Positions 62,423 through 64,000 of a DNA stretch of 64,000 nucleotides are shown in pieces. The notes under the pieces are model-generated. The model did not search any database, had not been told where the DNA came from, and was given only the letters and a program-made list of their open reading frames with translations. Source of the stretch: JADLBR01 sp020847615 (lineage in GTDB: Bacteria; Verrucomicrobiota; Verrucomicrobiia; JADLBR01). The DNA lies in assembly GCA_026646655.1 (NCBI GenBank), contig JAPKHT010000004.1, forward strand, positions 1 through 64,000. The letters are read 5' to 3'. Positions within the stretch are counted from its first letter, which is position 1. Every line of letters starts with the position of its first letter. Made by a program: the position numbers and the translations under genes.

Positions 62423-62986
62423 ATGGAATCGTGCTGCTCGAAGGAATCGTCCGGGTGCGCCTCGTGCTCCCCCGGGGAACTCAACGCCAAACTGTCCGCC
62501 GGGGCCGACTGCGCGCTGGTCGACGTCAGGGAATTCGCCGAATACGCGGGGGGCCGGATCGCGGGCTCGAAGCTGGCGCCATTGGCCTCGCTGGAATCTG
62601 GCGCGTCCGGCCTGGACCGGGCGCGCGAGTTGGTCCTGGTGTGCCGAGCGGGCCGGCGGAGCCGGGAGGCGGCGAATCGACTGGCGGCGATGGGCTTTTC
62701 GAAACTGGTGGTCCTGGAAGGGGGCATCGAGGCCTGGAAGGGCGCTGGCCTGCCGGTCGAGAAGGACCCGTTTGCGCCGTGGGCGCTGGAGCGACAGGTC
62801 CGGCTGGTCGCCGGACTGCTGGTCCTGGCGGGTGTCTTGCTGGCACATTTCGTGAATCCGTCCTGGATCTGGTTGTCCGGATTCGTGGGGGCGGGCCTCA
62901 CGTTCGCGGCGATCACCGACACGTGCATGATGGGCAACATGCTCGCCGCCATGCCATGGAACCGGCAGCCCGGGGCGCGGCCATGA
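62423..62986 (+). CDS. Rhodanese with C-terminal membrane domain
   Basis: 187 residues. N-terminal Cys-rich tag (CCSKESSGCASC) may bind metal or carry persulfide. Rhodanese domain ~18-120: ALVDVREFAEYAGGRIAGSK and catalytic VLVCRAGRRSREAANRLAAM (Cys73) and LVVLEGGIEAWKGAGLP. The C-terminal DUF2892-like part has two membrane helices (LVAGLLVLAGVLLAHFV and WIWLSGFVGAGLTFAAITD). It probably transfers sulfane sulfur at the membrane. It overlaps the next gene by ATGA, so expression is coupled. Confidence 0.9.
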   Translation: MESCCSKESSGCASCSPGELNAKLSAGADCALVDVREFAEYAGGRIAGSKLAPLASLESGASGLDRARELVLVCRAGRRSREAANRLAAMGFSKLVVLEGGIEAWKGAGLPVEKDPFAPWALERQVRLVAGLLVLAGVLLAHFVNPSWIWLSGFVGAGLTFAAITDTCMMGNMLAAMPWNRQPGARP

Positions 62987-64000
62987 AGAGGATCGTGATC
63001 GTCGGGGGCGTGGCGGGCGGCGCATCGGCGGCGGCCAAGGCCCGGAGGATTGATGAGGGCGCCGACATCCAAATCTTCGAGCGCGGCCCGTACATCTCCT
63101 TCGCGAACTGCGGCCTGCCCTATTATATCGCCGGGGAGATCCCCGACCGGTCCAAGCTCCTCATCATGACCCCCGAGGGTTTCTGGTCGCGGGCCCGCGT
63201 CCGCGCGCACGTGAACCACGAGGTGACCCACATCCATCGCGACCGGAAGACCATCGGGGTCCAGGGTCCCGATGGCGCGCCCCGTGAGGTGCCCTACGAC
63301 AAGCTCATCCTGAGCCAGGGCGCCCGACCCATCGTCCCGCCATTCGACGGCGTGGGCCAACCCCACGTCTTCACGCTGCGCGACATACCCGACATGGACC
63401 GCATCGCGGACTTCGTCGAATCCGCCAAACCCCGCACCGCGGCGGTGATCGGCGGCGGCTTCATCGGGCTGGAGATGGCGGAGGCCTTCCTCCACCGCGG
63501 CATGCGGGTCACCGTGATTGAGAAGAGCCCCCACATCCTCCCAACCCTCGACCCGGACATGGGCACCCATTTTGAGGGCCAACTCCGCGGGGAGAACTTC
63601 CACTTCCGCTGCGGTGTCGGCGCCAGGGCATTCACCCCGAAGTCGGTGCTCCTTGACGATGGCACCGAGGTGCCCGCGGACCTCATCCTGCTGAGCGTCG
63701 GCGTCCGCGCCGAGGTCGAGCTGGCCAAAGAGGCCGGCCTCGAGATCGGCAAGACGGGCGGCGTCAAGGCCAACGGGCGCATGGAGTCGTCCGACCCCGA
63801 CATCTACGTCGTCGGCGATGCCGCAGAAACCACCCACTCCATCACCGGGATGCGGGTGCGCATGCCCCTCGCGGGCCCGGCCAACCGCCAGGGCCGCATC
63901 GCCGGGGCCAACGCCGCCGGCGGAAAGCTCATCTACCCCGGCGCGCTCGGCACGGCGATCGTGAGGGTCCTGCGCCTCACCGCGGGCTCCACGGGGCTGA
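62983..64000 (+). CDS. CoA-disulfide-reductase-like FAD enzyme (C-terminus outside window)
   Basis: 339 codons in window, no stop. MKRIVIVGGVAGGASAAAKA is the FAD motif; SFANCGLPYYIAGEI has the redox Cys of CoA-disulfide/persulfide reductases; AAVIGGGFIGLEMAEAFLHR is the NAD(P)H motif; DIYVVGDAAETTHS is the second FAD motif. Reduces CoA disulfide or CoA-persulfide with NAD(P)H. Many relatives carry a C-terminal rhodanese domain, which would lie beyond the edge. Coupled to the rhodanese gene by ATGA overlap and downstream of the ArsR-type operator. Confidence 0.92.
   Translation, partial: MKRIVIVGGVAGGASAAAKARRIDEGADIQIFERGPYISFANCGLPYYIAGEIPDRSKLLIMTPEGFWSRARVRAHVNHEVTHIHRDRKTIGVQGPDGAPREVPYDKLILSQGARPIVPPFDGVGQPHVFTLRDIPDMDRIADFVESAKPRTAAVIGGGFIGLEMAEAFLHRGMRVTVIEKSPHILPTLDPDMGTHFEGQLRGENFHFRCGVGARAFTPKSVLLDDGTEVPADLILLSVGVRAEVELAKEAGLEIGKTGGVKANGRMESSDPDIYVVGDAAETTHSITGMRVRMPLAGPANRQGRIAGANAAGGKLIYPGALGTAIVRVLRLTAGSTGL

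Overview
The window is high-GC DNA that reads like the chromosome of a PVC-superphylum bacterium (Verrucomicrobiota, Kiritimatiellota or Planctomycetota). The evidence is a DUF1549/DUF1553 - DUF1501 - PPC-domain secreted operon, two type I sulfatases, a Tat-exported Gfo/Idh/MocA protein, PQQ-type beta-propellers, a HzsA-like cytochrome and several secreted carbohydrate-active enzymes. No rRNA is present, so the phylum is an inference.

Layout. 1-13.8 kb: a secreted methyltransferase-like/beta-propeller protein cut by the left edge, a LysM lipoprotein, the three-gene DUF1549/DUF1501/PPC operon, a sulfatase, a Gfo/Idh/MocA protein and a membrane glycosyltransferase. 13.8-23.7 kb: an intergenic block of palindromic repeats, a second sulfatase, a histidine kinase, tRNA-Leu, an FHA protein beside a HerA/FtsK-like ATPase, further copies of the repeats, and a HzsA-like dihaem protein. 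23.8-31.1 kb: a membrane protein, a GmhB-like phosphatase and three secreted glycan-acting proteins (a TIM-barrel-like protein, a GH26 domain joined to a PL14-like domain, and a GH51-like arabinofuranosidase). 31.2-33.3 kb is mobile-element debris: a REP-associated (RAYT) transposase with inverted flanks, an IS91 transposase scrap and a decayed aldo/keto reductase.

33.3-43.8 kb is the most unusual region. Ten minus-strand genes look like a RiPP-type peptide pathway: a 74-residue candidate precursor ending in an aromatic tail, a B12-type radical SAM protein, two further radical SAM proteins, an ABC exporter, a protein resembling ABBA/DMATS aromatic prenyltransferases, a GAF protein, a cytosolic subtilase, and upstream a nucleotide-cyclase/TPR protein and a small lipoprotein. 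The assignment rests on gene content and motif reading; the product is unknown.

44-52 kb: three small secreted proteins of unknown function, tRNA-Lys, a CrtI-type desaturase, a cell-wall amidase, a NifX-like protein, tmRNA and a large hybrid sensor kinase. 52-64 kb: an exported MsrB, a three-gene operon around a P-loop NTPase preceded by a perfect palindrome (possible defence or regulatory system), a PEGA-domain protein, Dtd, PrmA, a DEAD-box helicase and a divergent ArsR / rhodanese / CoA-disulfide-reductase locus built around an AT-rich palindrome, probably for persulfide or sulfide sensing. The last gene runs off the right edge.
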